NCBI RefSeq assembly: GCF_900101105.1
Contig: NZ_FNGA01000001.1
Location: forward strand, 186,001-250,000
Direction: 5' to 3'
Source of the DNA: Maridesulfovibrio ferrireducens
Lineage (GTDB): Bacteria; Desulfobacterota; Desulfovibrionia; Desulfovibrionales; Desulfovibrionaceae
Length of the DNA: 64,000 nucleotides
The number at the start of each line of letters is the position of its first letter. Position 1 is the stretch's first letter. A program made the position numbers and the translations under genes. The notes beneath the pieces are model-generated. The model saw only the letters and a program-made list of their open reading frames with translations, did no database searches and had not been told where the DNA came from. Positions 30,136 through 40,155 of this stretch are shown here, in pieces.

Positions 30136-30170
30136 AAAAAAGGCTGTCTCCATCAGGAGGCAGCCTTTTT
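30136..30170 (+). terminator. Intrinsic terminator after nhaB
   Basis: A long stem AAAAAGGCTG-T-CTCC / GGAG-G-CAGCCTTTTT with a four-base loop ATCA, one wobble pair and a terminal T run. Its symmetry would also let it act on the minus strand. Confidence 0.92.
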
Positions 30171-30306
30171 AATATATTAAAAAACAACTTGGATCACATC
30201 ATAAAACACAGCACTCAACCTAAAAAAAACAAGGATTAATAGACTCCTCAATTAAAAAAGGCTAACAACATATAACCAATATAATCTTCAATTTTGTACC
30301 CCGAAA

Positions 30307-30325
30307 CGATTAAACTTTTTAATCG
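30307..30325 (+). promoter_or_regulatory. Hairpin overlapping a ribosome binding site
   Basis: CGATTAAA-CTT-TTTAATCG, a perfect eight-pair stem with a three-base loop, ends inside the CGGAGGA ribosome site of the DUF389 gene. It could restrict ribosome access. The pairing is AT-rich and so sensitive to temperature or ions. Confidence 0.4.
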
Positions 30326-30334
30326 GAGGAAATA

Positions 30335-32014
30335 ATGGGCTTTTTTTTTATTAGAAAACCGAGAACAAAAGCCAAGGTTCCTTTACTGTTTGTCAGTGAT
30401 GCCCGTCGTGAATTTCTTATCACTGACATCACCCGCAACTCAGTAGCCAGCGGCATGTACTATCTGCTTATGGTGGTTGCCGCTTTCATTGCCTCCATAG
30501 GACTTATGGCAAACAGTCCGGCGGTTGTTATCGGGGCCATGCTCGTTTCTCCTCTTATGATGCCCATCTTTGGAGTATCTCTAGGACTGGTACGCGGAGA
30601 ATTTCCCCTTATACGTGACTCTGTTTTTTCCGTGACCGCTGGGATTTTGCTTGGAGTAGGCGGAGCATTCCTGATTGGGTGCTTCCCGATATTCTTTGAA
30701 ATAACTAATGAAATTATAACCAGAACAAAACCCAACCTGCTGGATCTCGGTGTAGCAGCATTTGCCGGAATTGCCGGAACAGTGGCCCTGATTGATGAAA
30801 AAGTAAGTCCGGTCATGCCGGGGATCGCTATCGCAACCGCACTGATGCCTCCTCTCTGCACCAGCGGCCTATGTCTTGCCCTTCACCAATACACTAACGC
30901 CTGGGGAGCATTTCTGCTATTTTTTGCCAACTTTCTGGTTATTCTTTCAGTGGCAAGCGCTTTGTTCATTATGACCGGCTTCATTCCACATTCCGAAAAT
31001 GAACCGCTACCAAGACTTATCAAACATTTTTCAATAACGACTATCGGGCTTATCCTTGTAGCGGGACTTCTCACCAAATCACTCATAGAGGTCTCGACTT
31101 CCCGGAAAATAAACAAAAACCTGAGAACAATCACCATGCAGGCCATTTCCTCCACTCCCAATACGGCCATTAAGGACGTGCAGCATGAAATTACAGACGG
31201 CATTATCAGCGGATTTATTATCTTACAAGGACCCAAGTCATTAGATGCAAAGGTGGTAAATAAAATTGAAAAAGAATCCTCACAGACCCTTAATATGCCA
31301 GTACAAATCATCGTACGCACAAATATAACCCAAAGCATTTCATCAAGCACCAAAATCAACAGCAGTGCTCTTGTCAATGCAGAAGAAAAAAAGAAAGGAA
31401 TTAAAGCTGACAGCAAAGTCATAATTCTTGAGCACACAGAACTATTACTACGCAGTCTCATGTCTGACTATCCGTGGTACACTCTCTCCTCTATTAACCA
31501 TATGAATCTTAAAAATGGGCACGCAGTCATCGCAGAAATCAGCGGACCGGAAAAACCGCTGCCTGAAGATGTTGAAAAAATTGAACGTATGCTGAGAGAC
31601 AGAACTAAACAAAAAAACCTGACTTTAATCGTCCGTTTCTTCAAAAGTAATGACATCACACGTAACGGCAGAAACCTTTTTGGAACAGTCTACTCAGAAA
31701 AAGAGTCCCCAAAAGCGAAAAAAGTAAAAGATTCAGCCATGCAGCTTCTCAAAAACATACGTAATATTTTCCCTATCTATGTTGACACACAAAAAACTGC
31801 AGATGGCTGGAAGGTCCTTGCCGACATCACAGGCGAGCGATTGATTACCAGCAAAGAAATCAACAGCATAGAGAAAAAACTTACTAAAGAAATTGGAGCC
31901 CCGGTCAAACTTTATGTCTACTCAAGAACTGAGGCAATTATCAGTAGAGAGGGGCTAAAACCTCTTGAATTCTTTTCAACCACAGGCTCCCGTAAACGAT
32001 TCAAAGTGGACTGA
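30335..32014 (+). CDS. DUF389/TIGR00341-family membrane protein
   Basis: 559 residues. The N-terminal 230 residues hold six or so membrane helices and the DUF389 signature region (MYYLLMVVAAFIASIGLMAN, then GAMLVSPLMMPIFGVSLGL). After the last helix come three similar soluble repeats of about 80-90 residues (around 255-335, 365-440, 465-545), each with an LxxG/I-SGP or DITGE turn and a closing VRxxxS/T strand, suggesting BON-like domains. Function is unknown; the membrane part recalls a transporter or channel. Starts with ATG preceded by CGGAGGA. Confidence 0.8.
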   Translation: MGFFFIRKPRTKAKVPLLFVSDARREFLITDITRNSVASGMYYLLMVVAAFIASIGLMANSPAVVIGAMLVSPLMMPIFGVSLGLVRGEFPLIRDSVFSVTAGILLGVGGAFLIGCFPIFFEITNEIITRTKPNLLDLGVAAFAGIAGTVALIDEKVSPVMPGIAIATALMPPLCTSGLCLALHQYTNAWGAFLLFFANFLVILSVASALFIMTGFIPHSENEPLPRLIKHFSITTIGLILVAGLLTKSLIEVSTSRKINKNLRTITMQAISSTPNTAIKDVQHEITDGIISGFIILQGPKSLDAKVVNKIEKESSQTLNMPVQIIVRTNITQSISSSTKINSSALVNAEEKKKGIKADSKVIILEHTELLLRSLMSDYPWYTLSSINHMNLKNGHAVIAEISGPEKPLPEDVEKIERMLRDRTKQKNLTLIVRFFKSNDITRNGRNLFGTVYSEKESPKAKKVKDSAMQLLKNIRNIFPIYVDTQKTADGWKVLADITGERLITSKEINSIEKKLTKEIGAPVKLYVYSRTEAIISREGLKPLEFFSTTGSRKRFKVD

Positions 32015-32341
32015 TCACTTTTCACTGGGAAGACATCGTTAATTTCAGACATAGTTGATTTATGAAAAAGGCTTGCACATTTTCAAGTGCAAGCCTGCAT
32101 CGCCCCACATTAGATCGTTAATAGATGACGTTTGCACCATGTGTTGATAATGAATTAATAAATTTAATAAGTATGAGTAAACATTTCGCAAAGAAAATGG
32201 TATCAAATTAAGTAAACTTTTACCTAAAATATTGTTGGATAATATAATTCAAAAAACTCCAATTTCTCAACCGAGCAAACGGAATGTGCTCTAAAAGTTG
32301 TTTTATATAACAAACCACAAGCAGAAAATAGAGAGCAGAAA
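32015..32341. other. Intergenic region with one hairpin
   Basis: No gene is seen in these 327 bases. A perfect nine-pair stem GGCTTGCAC / GTGCAAGCC lies at 32070-32095, 55 bases past the DUF389 stop; it lacks a T tract and is at best a weak terminator. The remaining AT-rich part up to 32341 is the probable promoter region of the HD-GYP regulator gene; no convincing -35/-10 pair stands out. Confidence 0.5.
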
Positions 32342-33373
32342 ATGAATGATAAAATGTCCAGACAGACGGTTCTTGTCGTTGACGATGCCTCTAATAACAT
32401 TGCTATTTTTTCTAATATTCTATCCCCAAAATACAGAGTTAAAGCAGCTAAAAACGGTTCAAAAGCACTGCAAATAGCTTTTGAAACCATTCCCGACATA
32501 ATCCTGCTGGACATAATGATGCCGGAAATGGACGGATACGAGGTCTGTCGCAAGCTCAAACAAGACCCGCGAACAAGAAATATTCCGATTATTTTTGTTA
32601 CAGCGATGGTGAACGTTGAGGATGAGGCTCACGGATTTGAGATTGGGGCTGTCGATTATATAACCAAACCTGTAAGCCCTCCGATTGTGCTGGCCCGGGT
32701 TAAAACTCATTTACAACTATACGATCAGAACAGGTCACTGGAAGAAAAAGTCCGCCGGCGGACCACAGAACTGGACAACAGCCGCCGTGAAATTATCCGC
32801 AGGCTGGGCAGAGCTGCCGAATATAAAGACAACGAAACAGGCATGCATGTTATTCGCATGAGTTACTATTCGCACATTATTGCCAAAGGGATAGGCATGA
32901 ACGAGGTTGAAACCGACCTTATACTGAATGCCACTCCCATGCACGATATCGGCAAGATCGGAATCCCGGATATAATTCTGCTCAAAGCAGGCAAACTCGA
33001 TGAGCATGAAAGGAAGATCATTCAGAAGCATTGTGAATTCGGAGCCGAGATTATAGGAAAGCATGACAACCCCCTACTGCAAATGGCTTACTCAGTGGCT
33101 CTTACACATCATGAAAAATGGAATGGAAAAGGCTATCCTCACGGTCTCAAAGGGGAGGACATTCCTCTAGAAGGAAGAATTGTCGCAATTGCTGATGTAT
33201 TCGATGCCTTGACCAGTGAAAGAACCTACAAAAAAGCCTGGCCTGTTGAAAAAGCAGTCGCTCTTATTCTGGAAGAATCCGGACAGCATTTTGACCCGGC
33301 ACTCGTGACAGTGTTTATGGATAATCTGGAAAGTATTCTTGAAGTTAAAGATCAGCATGCTGAAAAAGAATAA
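32342..33373 (+). CDS. HD-GYP response regulator
   Basis: 343 residues. A receiver domain (10-125; acceptor D57 in IILLDIMMPEMDG, with the phospho-signalling Lys in YITKP) is joined by a coiled coil to an HD-GYP domain: MHDIGKIGIPD and HHEKWNGKGYPHGL carry the metal-binding HD pair and the HHE...GYP signature. Proteins of this RpfG-like type hydrolyse cyclic di-GMP. It sits 51 bases upstream of a large hybrid kinase on the same strand, so the two may form one phosphorelay. Confidence 0.92.
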   Translation: MNDKMSRQTVLVVDDASNNIAIFSNILSPKYRVKAAKNGSKALQIAFETIPDIILLDIMMPEMDGYEVCRKLKQDPRTRNIPIIFVTAMVNVEDEAHGFEIGAVDYITKPVSPPIVLARVKTHLQLYDQNRSLEEKVRRRTTELDNSRREIIRRLGRAAEYKDNETGMHVIRMSYYSHIIAKGIGMNEVETDLILNATPMHDIGKIGIPDIILLKAGKLDEHERKIIQKHCEFGAEIIGKHDNPLLQMAYSVALTHHEKWNGKGYPHGLKGEDIPLEGRIVAIADVFDALTSERTYKKAWPVEKAVALILEESGQHFDPALVTVFMDNLESILEVKDQHAEKE

Positions 33374-33424
33374 CTTCCTTACATATGTCCACAAGTAGCT
33401 AAAAAACGAATTCGGAGGTTACCA

Positions 33425-36400
33425 TTGAAGCTACGCCATATGACCATACTGAGTATTATTTTTATAACATTATTTTTTGCAGTCGGTCATTTCCTAGTTT
33501 CCACTTTAGTTGTCGAAAAAGGATTCCAAGACCTCGAAAATGAAAAAGTCTTTGCCAGTATCAATTCTGCGCAAAAAAGTATCCAAAATGAATTACAAAA
33601 TCTGGATGATCTTGTCTTGGACTGGTCTGCCTGGGATGATACTTATTTATTTGCACAGAACCTTAACTCTGCCTATATCGAATCAAATCTCAGCATCGAA
33701 ACATTTCTGAATCAATCTCTTGCTGCAGTGATTCTACGAGACACAAGTGGAGATATTCTCTTTGCAAGAGCAGTCAATACTCACGGTGAAATAAATGAAG
33801 CTTTGGCAAACACTATTATCCAGCGCTGTAGTAAACAACTGCCGATAATAGCAGGTAGTGAAGGCGCGCGCGGTGGAATAATTGAGCTGGACGCTGGAGA
33901 ACTCGTATTAATCTCAGAACGACCGATTTTAACAAGTGACAGTGAAGGCCCCGCTATGGGGACGTTTATCACAGCCCGCCCTCTCTCCTCTAAAATACTT
34001 GAAACCTCTTCCAGCTTGTTAGGTTTTCCCATTACAATTCAGCCTGTAACCACTCATTTAGATTTGCTGAACAGGCTTTTAAGCACAAACCAAAACAAAA
34101 CCATCACATATCCAGACGAGGATATTGCCACCGGCTCAGCGCTCATTTTTGATGTGAACCAAAAAGCTGTCGCAATATTGAAAACCACTGTTAACCGCCG
34201 AATTTCTGAATATGGCAAAATTATATCTCTTTATAATTACGGGGTTGCGACCTTTATTATTCTTACAGTGGCCTTTCTTGGTTATTTTCTGCTTCACCGA
34301 AAAGTCCTTGCCCGTTTAGAGAAACTTAGCGAACAGGTCTCATCTATAGGGGAAACCGGATATGCAAAAGGGAGAGTAAGTGTACTCGGAAATGACGAAA
34401 TTTTTGAGTTAAGTAAAAACGTCAATTCAATGCTGGATTCAATCGAATATTCTCAAAATGAGGTATTCCTGAGATCCGAAGAAGTTGCAAAAAATGAACA
34501 ATACTTAAACCAGCTTTTCAATTCAATATCAGCCGGGGTTTTTCTTGTTGACCCTGAAAACAGAACAATACTTGATATTAATGATTTTGCATTGAAAATG
34601 ATGGGCCGCAGTCGTGACGAAATTATAGGAAGTCATTGCAGCAAGCTTACTTGCTCAGCGACCTCCAGAACTTGCCCTATTATTGATTTCGGCCAACCGT
34701 ATGATTCCTCCAAACGAAGCCTTCTTTCAAAAAACGGTGAAATAATTCCGATCATGAAATCTGTTTCCATTATTGATAAAGGCGGACACCAAGTCTTATT
34801 GGAAACATTTATCGATATAACCGAGATGGAAAAATCGCGACGCGATTTGGAAAAAGCCAAAAAAGAACTGGAAGAAAAAGTAGCTGAACGTACTGCCAGC
34901 CTGCGCGGAATTATCGACACCGCCAAAAATGGAATTATTGTCATAAATTCTAAAGGATTAATCTCTGAATTCAGTCCCGCTGCCGAAGAAACATTCGGCT
35001 ATAATAAAAATGAAATTCTCGGCAAAAATATCAGTTTGCTCATGCCTTCCCACATTAGTGGGAAGCATGATCAGTATATCAAAAACAACCTTCAAAGCGG
35101 TTTATCCAAAATAGTTGGAAAACAAGTTGAAGTGCCTGCAAAACGTAAAAACGGATCTATCTTTCCCATGGAAATTGCTGTCAACTCGGCAGTCGTTAAT
35201 CAAGATACCATTTTTGTTGCCGTCGTCCGTGATATAACTGACCGCAAAGAGATGGAGGAGGCATTAGCAAGCGAAAGGGAACGCCTGAAATATCTATTTG
35301 AAACCAGCCCGGTAGGAGTGGGTGTTACGGTGAATGGAATAACCCAATTTGCCAATCCTGCTATGGCACAAATGGGCTTCAAGGTCGGCGAAAATGCGGT
35401 AAATAATTATGTACATCCCGAAGAACGGAATTACGTACTGGATGAGCTGAAAAGAAGCGGAAGTTGTAAACATTTTGAGACTCAACTCTATGGAATAAAT
35501 GGAAATATAATTGAAGCACTGCTTTCTTATTATGATTTTGACTACCAAGGAGAACATGGAATTCTCTGCTGGGTCGTCAACATTTCAATCCGTAAAGCAA
35601 TGGAAAATGAAATACGCCACAGTCAGGAAAAATATCAAAAACTGGTAGAAGAAATCGGCAATAAGTTTGTCATTTTCAGTCATACACCTGATATTAAACT
35701 GTTGTTTGCCAGCGAAGGTTTTGTCTCAGTATTCGGGCTTGATAGAGACGCACTGTTAGGCAAAACATGGATAAATCAGATCAGCTGGCTGCCGGGAGAA
35801 CTTGAAAAAGCCTCAGAACTGGTTCAATCAATGGTAAATGAAAAGCTCAATTTTCAACAGTTTGAGATGAACTATATTCATCAAGACGGCAATGAGCGAG
35901 TCATTCTTGTTTCCGAGCACCCAGTCTGGGATCAAACAGGTACCCTTTTTTCTATTGATGGAATTATCGAAGATATTACTGACCGCAAGAAGGCTGAAAA
36001 AACACTGGCAGAAGCCAAAAAACTTGCTGAAGAAGCCACGCAAGCCAAATCGGATTTTTTGGCAAACATGTCACATGAAATTCGCACCCCCATGAATGCC
36101 ATCATAGGCCTGTCTCACTTGGCCTTGCAAACGGATCTTAACGAAAAACAACTAGGCTACATAAACAAAGTAAACCGTTCAGCTGAAAACCTGATGGGCA
36201 TCCTTAATGAAGTCCTTGATTTTTCTAAAATTGAAGCCGGTAAACTTGACATGGAAAATATTAACTTCCGTCTGGAAGATGTACTGGACGATCTTGCCAA
36301 TATCATAGGACTTAAAGCGAAGGAGGAAGGGCTTGAGTTACTGTTCGACATACCTTCTGATTTGCCGACAGCTTTAGTTGGTGATCCGCTACGCTTGGGG

Positions 36401-38230
36401 CAGGTGTTGTTAAACCTCGGTAACAACGCACTGAAATTTACTGAACAAGGTGAAATTATCATTAGTGTCAGGATGACCGAACAGGATGGACAAAACATCA
36501 CGCTGCATTTCTCGGTGCGGGATACCGGCATAGGTATGACTGAAAAGCAGCAAGAAAAATTATTCAAACAATTCAGTCAGGTTGATGCCTCCACCACCCG
36601 TGAATACGGAGGAACAGGACTGGGGTTGGCCATTTCCAAAAAACTAACCGAGCGAATGGGTGGAGAAATATGGGTCGAAAGCGAACCCCGCAAAGGAACG
36701 ACCTTTAACGTCACCGCCCGTTTTATAATGCAGGAAGACTTTAAGCCTAAGGTCGAATCAGCTAACATAGATTTGGGACCACTGAGTATTCTGGTAGTGG
36801 ACGACAATGCCAATGCAAGAACAATCCTATCGAAAATGCTAACCAGTTTCGGCTTCCGGGCCGAGGAAGCAGACAGCTCCAGTGTAGCTATTGATTTACT
36901 GGAAAAACAAACTGATTCTAAAAAATACGATCTGGTACTCATGGATTGGAACATTCCAACTATGGACGGAATTGAAATATCCCGTGCCATGCAGGACAAT
37001 AATCAGCTTAAACATATACCGAAAGTTATCATGGTGACTGCCTATGGCCGTTCTGAAGTAATGTCTGCCGCTGCCGGTATTGAAAACATAGTTGGTTTTT
37101 TGAGCAAACCGGTTATGCCCTCAATGCTGCTCGATTCCATCATGATTGCAAAAGGTCGCAAGGTTAAATCTGAAAGACGTGCGGCATCCCGACAGGACAA
37201 AATTAATGAAGCTACAGCAAAACTTCAGGGAGCAAAAGTCCTTCTGGTTGAAGATAACGAAATCAACCAGAATGTAGCAGTTGACCTACTGTTAAGCTAC
37301 GGTGTTTCTGTTAAAATTGCAGGCAATGGCAAAGAGGCTCTGGATATACTCGAAAAAGAATCATTTGACGGAGTGCTGATGGATTGCCAGATGCCAGTAA
37401 TGGATGGTTACACAGCGAGCCTGAAAATACGTGAGCAAAACAAGTTCAAAGATCTTCCGATAATAGCCATGACCGCCAACGTCATGAAGGGAGACCATGA
37501 CAGATCGCTGCAAGCTGGGATGAATGACCACATAGGCAAGCCCATTCAGATTAATGAGATGCTTTATATCATGAGCAAATGGATCACCCCTTCCCGCCCT
37601 TCTATAATCCCTGCTTCAAAGAATTTGGAAAAAGGGCTTGAAGAAAAATCTTTTTACGAACTGCCCGGTATCGATGCAAAGTCCGGCCTTGCAAGGCTTC
37701 AGGACGACACCAAGCTATACACTAAAATATTGTCCATGTTTAGTAATGAATACAGTGACTTTAAAACCTTATTCCGCACGGCTCAACACGATGCAGATAC
37801 CAATGCAGCCGCTCGTTGCGCCCATACACTTAGAGGAATTGCAGGCAATGCCGGAGCCGAAGAGGTGCAGAAAACCGCAAAAGCTTTAGAATCTGCCTGC
37901 AGCAACAAAAGACCTAGTCCGGAAATTGATGAATTGCTGGACAATGTCCTCACATCTTTGGCTCCGGTTCTAGCCGGGCTGAAAAGGTTTGCAGAGACTG
38001 ACAAACCTCACATTGAGCGAAGTGGGAAGCTTGAACCGGAGAAGATCAAACTTCAAATTGAACAGTTGCGGACACTGCTGAAGGAATCGGATACTAATGC
38101 CGTCGCACTGCTGGAAGAGATACAATCGTTATCCGGGTGGGGTGAGCTGGCTGACAAATTAAAACTTATGAAGAAAGCCCTTGATAATTATGATTTTGAA
38201 GAAGCACTGGCAATACTTGATCAATTGTAA
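33425..38230 (+). CDS. Hybrid sensor histidine kinase (CHASE4-HAMP-PAS-HisKA-REC-REC-HPt)
   Basis: 1601 residues, starting at TTG 33425 with CGGAGG upstream. Order: membrane helix (about 7-30), a CHASE4-type periplasmic domain ([15 protein letters not shown] near 60-75), membrane helix (about 270-292), HAMP, at least four PAS domains (about 365-860), HisKA with H884 in [11 protein letters not shown], ATPase ([16 protein letters not shown]), receivers with D1174 and D1320, and a C-terminal HPt with H1467 ([14 protein letters not shown]). The internal relay could pass phosphate on to the HD-GYP regulator just upstream. The multiple PAS domains suggest redox, oxygen or small-molecule sensing. 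Confidence 0.92.
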   Translation: MKLRHMTILSIIFITLFFAVGHFLVSTLVVEKGFQDLENEKVFASINSAQKSIQNELQNLDDLVLDWSAWDDTYLFAQNLNSAYIESNLSIETFLNQSLAAVILRDTSGDILFARAVNTHGEINEALANTIIQRCSKQLPIIAGSEGARGGIIELDAGELVLISERPILTSDSEGPAMGTFITARPLSSKILETSSSLLGFPITIQPVTTHLDLLNRLLSTNQNKTITYPDEDIATGSALIFDVNQKAVAILKTTVNRRISEYGKIISLYNYGVATFIILTVAFLGYFLLHRKVLARLEKLSEQVSSIGETGYAKGRVSVLGNDEIFELSKNVNSMLDSIEYSQNEVFLRSEEVAKNEQYLNQLFNSISAGVFLVDPENRTILDINDFALKMMGRSRDEIIGSHCSKLTCSATSRTCPIIDFGQPYDSSKRSLLSKNGEIIPIMKSVSIIDKGGHQVLLETFIDITEMEKSRRDLEKAKKELEEKVAERTASLRGIIDTAKNGIIVINSKGLISEFSPAAEETFGYNKNEILGKNISLLMPSHISGKHDQYIKNNLQSGLSKIVGKQVEVPAKRKNGSIFPMEIAVNSAVVNQDTIFVAVVRDITDRKEMEEALASERERLKYLFETSPVGVGVTVNGITQFANPAMAQMGFKVGENAVNNYVHPEERNYVLDELKRSGSCKHFETQLYGINGNIIEALLSYYDFDYQGEHGILCWVVNISIRKAMENEIRHSQEKYQKLVEEIGNKFVIFSHTPDIKLLFASEGFVSVFGLDRDALLGKTWINQISWLPGELEKASELVQSMVNEKLNFQQFEMNYIHQDGNERVILVSEHPVWDQTGTLFSIDGIIEDITDRKKAEKTLAEAKKLAEEATQAKSDFLANMSHEIRTPMNAIIGLSHLALQTDLNEKQLGYINKVNRSAENLMGILNEVLDFSKIEAGKLDMENINFRLEDVLDDLANIIGLKAKEEGLELLFDIPSDLPTALVGDPLRLGQVLLNLGNNALKFTEQGEIIISVRMTEQDGQNITLHFSVRDTGIGMTEKQQEKLFKQFSQVDASTTREYGGTGLGLAISKKLTERMGGEIWVESEPRKGTTFNVTARFIMQEDFKPKVESANIDLGPLSILVVDDNANARTILSKMLTSFGFRAEEADSSSVAIDLLEKQTDSKKYDLVLMDWNIPTMDGIEISRAMQDNNQLKHIPKVIMVTAYGRSEVMSAAAGIENIVGFLSKPVMPSMLLDSIMIAKGRKVKSERRAASRQDKINEATAKLQGAKVLLVEDNEINQNVAVDLLLSYGVSVKIAGNGKEALDILEKESFDGVLMDCQMPVMDGYTASLKIREQNKFKDLPIIAMTANVMKGDHDRSLQAGMNDHIGKPIQINEMLYIMSKWITPSRPSIIPASKNLEKGLEEKSFYELPGIDAKSGLARLQDDTKLYTKILSMFSNEYSDFKTLFRTAQHDADTNAAARCAHTLRGIAGNAGAEEVQKTAKALESACSNKRPSPEIDELLDNVLTSLAPVLAGLKRFAETDKPHIERSGKLEPEKIKLQIEQLRTLLKESDTNAVALLEEIQSLSGWGELADKLKLMKKALDNYDFEEALAILDQL

Positions 38231-38364
38231 TTTTTTGAAAAGGTACCTGCAATCACTGGATTGACTTGTCATATGCGTCAGACTAAAGATCATAATTTCA
38301 AGAACTGCAGCTAGATATAAATATAATACGACAACACGATTTTCAGGGGCGGATATTAAAAATC

Positions 38365-39732
38365 ATGAACAAGACAGAGCATTTCGGACTTGATTTTGAA
38401 ACATTTGCAAAACTTATCGACAACCTGCACGATGAGATAATTATCTACGATAATAATTACCGCATGCTCTACGTAAATAAAGCTTGCGAACGTCACTACG
38501 GATTCTCGCAACAGGAAATGATCAACATGCCTTTCTGGGATGTAGTGGAAAAGCATAACTCCTGGGACCGCCCCATTCTGCCCCTTGTTTACGAAAAAAA
38601 AATTCCGGTTAAACAAGAACAAAAGACCTATCTGGGTCTTGACGTTTTAACCATTGCGATCCCTCTTCTGAATGAAAACAGGGAAGTACAATACGTCCTT
38701 TTAAGTATCAGGGACAACTTTCACGAAGGCCGGATTCTCCACCCCGAAGATCTGATTTTCGATCAGGAAGACCCTGCTTCAGCCAGGCCTGAAGATCTTA
38801 TCTACCATAGCAAACTGATGGAACAAACTGTCAACGCGGCTCGCAAGGTAGGCAGCATCAGCGCTCCATGCCTGCTTCTGGGCGAATCCGGTTGCGGCAA
38901 AAGTCTTTTAGCAAAATTCATTCATGCCAACGGAAAACGGGCCGACAAACCCTTTATCGTGGTCAACTGTGCTGCCATTCCTCAGGAACTTTTTGAATCT
39001 GAACTTTTTGGACATGTAGAGGGAGCTTTTTCCGGTGCAACCAAATCCAGAGGCGGACTTTTTGCCAAGGCAGAAGGAGGAACTCTTTTTCTGGATGAAA
39101 TATCCGAACTCCCTCTCCCCATGCAGGCCAAACTTCTTTATGCGGTGCAGGAACTTGAATACCGCCCGGTAGGCAGCTCCTCCACGGTGAAAGCAGACGT
39201 GCGCATTTTAGCTGCCTCCAATCGCAATATGGACCGCATGGTCGAGTCTGGAGCCTTTCGACAGGATTTATATTTCCGGCTCAATGTCTTCGATATCATA
39301 ATCCCCCCGCTGCGAGACAGACTGGATGATCTCATTCCCTTGTTACACTTTTTTCTAAACCGCTACGGAAAAGCCCACGGCAAAGGAAAAAGATTTTCCT
39401 CCAATGCCCAGAAAGTACTCTGTCTCTACTCATGGCCCGGCAACATCCGAGAACTGGCCCACCTTGTGGAACGACTTGTCGTCACAGTGGAAGATGACAT
39501 TATCAACGTGGATCACCTGCCCTCATCCATCTATGAAACAACATGCAACTACTTATCTCCCATTCTTGGAGCAGGCTCCCTTGACGAGGCCATGCAGGCT
39601 GTTGAACGCCAACTGGTTCTTGATGCCTATGCCGAACACGGCAGCAGCCGCAAAGTTGCTGCAGCCCTTAAAATAAGCCAGTCACGAGCCTCCCGCCTGA
39701 TTAGAACGTATACACATACCACAAAGCCATAA
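38365..39732 (+). CDS. Sigma-54-dependent activator with PAS sensor
   Basis: 455 residues. PAS domain (about 15-118: LHDEIIIYDNNYRMLYVN), AAA+ domain with Walker A GESGCGKS (173-180), Walker B GGTLFLDEI (238-246), and the sigma-54 contact loop reading GAFSGA (220-225) in place of the usual GAFTGA, then a Fis-type HTH (about 412-450: SSRKVAAALKISQSRASRLI). This is a RocR/PrpR-like activator that senses a small molecule. Its stop codon is six bases before the first of three palindromes and 195 bases before a sigma-54 promoter, so it very probably drives the molybdenum-hydroxylase operon downstream. Confidence 0.92.
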   Translation: MNKTEHFGLDFETFAKLIDNLHDEIIIYDNNYRMLYVNKACERHYGFSQQEMINMPFWDVVEKHNSWDRPILPLVYEKKIPVKQEQKTYLGLDVLTIAIPLLNENREVQYVLLSIRDNFHEGRILHPEDLIFDQEDPASARPEDLIYHSKLMEQTVNAARKVGSISAPCLLLGESGCGKSLLAKFIHANGKRADKPFIVVNCAAIPQELFESELFGHVEGAFSGATKSRGGLFAKAEGGTLFLDEISELPLPMQAKLLYAVQELEYRPVGSSSTVKADVRILAASNRNMDRMVESGAFRQDLYFRLNVFDIIIPPLRDRLDDLIPLLHFFLNRYGKAHGKGKRFSSNAQKVLCLYSWPGNIRELAHLVERLVVTVEDDIINVDHLPSSIYETTCNYLSPILGAGSLDEAMQAVERQLVLDAYAEHGSSRKVAAALKISQSRASRLIRTYTHTTKP

Positions 39733-39737
39733 CCTCC

Positions 39738-39753
39738 GAGTCAACACAGACTC
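39738..39753. promoter_or_regulatory. Activator-binding palindrome 1
   Basis: GAGTC-AACACA-GACTC. First of three sites with identical arms and a six-base spacer, upstream of a sigma-54 promoter; inferred enhancer for the activator encoded next to it. Confidence 0.8.
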
Positions 39754-39756
39754 ACC

Positions 39757-39772
39757 GAGTCACTATAGACTC
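39757..39772. promoter_or_regulatory. Activator-binding palindrome 2
   Basis: GAGTC-ACTATA-GACTC. The flanks (CC before, A after) match site 1. Its start is 19 bases after that of site 1, about two helical turns, so dimers would bind on the same face. Confidence 0.8.
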
Positions 39773-39815
39773 ATCCTTTGTCATAACAGCACCCACATCA
39801 CTTTCGCCAATAATC

Positions 39816-39831
39816 GAGTCTAAAATGACTC
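39816..39831. promoter_or_regulatory. Activator-binding palindrome 3
   Basis: GAGTC-TAAAAT-GACTC, with the same arms and spacer length as sites 1 and 2. It lies 59 bases after site 2 and about 100 bases ahead of the -24 element. Confidence 0.8.
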
Positions 39832-39927
39832 AATTCACAATTATTGATTGAATGATCATACAGTGGTTATATTCCTTAACATGCTAAAATTAAAGACTTT
39901 AGTTTGGGAAAAACTTCACTTTTCCAT

Positions 39928-39943
39928 TGGCACACACTTTGCT
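39928..39943 (+). promoter_or_regulatory. Sigma-54 (-24/-12) promoter
   Basis: TGGCACA-CACT-TTGCT, matching the consensus TGGCACR-N4-TTGCW. The invariant GG (39929-39930) and GC (41-42) are 12 bases apart. Transcription should start near 39953, giving a leader of about 200 bases ahead of the DMT gene. Confidence 0.9.
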
Positions 39944-39958
39944 CATACAGAGTTAAAG

Positions 39959-40080
39959 ACATAACCCAAAAACAAGATGCAAAGCCTGCCGTGAGGGAAG
40001 GTAAAGTTATGGAGGTAACTTTTTCAGGCAGATTAAAATGCATAGCATTTATCTGCATTCAGGCAGCATCATAGTTATGT
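39959..40080 (+). ncRNA. Folded leader RNA, candidate molybdenum-cofactor riboswitch
   Basis: Nested pairings: P1 ACATAAC (39959-39965) with GTTATGT (40074-40080); P2 GATGC (39976-39980) with GCATC (40066-40070); GCCTG (39984-39988) with CAGGC at 40060-40064, or alternatively at 40025-40029; a CC-GTGA-GG GNRA-loop hairpin (39989-39996); AAAGTTA/TAACTTT (40003-40022); and a long arm 40029-40055. The GNRA loop, the multi-helix closed form and the position ahead of molybdoenzyme and cofactor genes recall the Moco RNA class. The class assignment is inference. Confidence 0.5.
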
Positions 40081-40155
40081 GAGTGGAGGCGGCCGCAGCA
40101 ATAGACATGTGTGGCAATTAAATAAGGCGACTTACTTATCAAGGGAGAAGACTGT

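Noticed and set aside
39959-40080. Cobalamin riboswitch reading of the leader (GGGAAGGT resembles part of the B12 aptamer)
   Set aside because: The B12 box and the CCCGCAACTG segment are absent; the stem layout fits a molybdenum-cofactor type better.
40089-40096. GCGGCCGC palindrome before the DMT gene
   Set aside because: Eight-base GC palindrome alone is not evidence of a binding site; it may simply be part of the leader's expression region.
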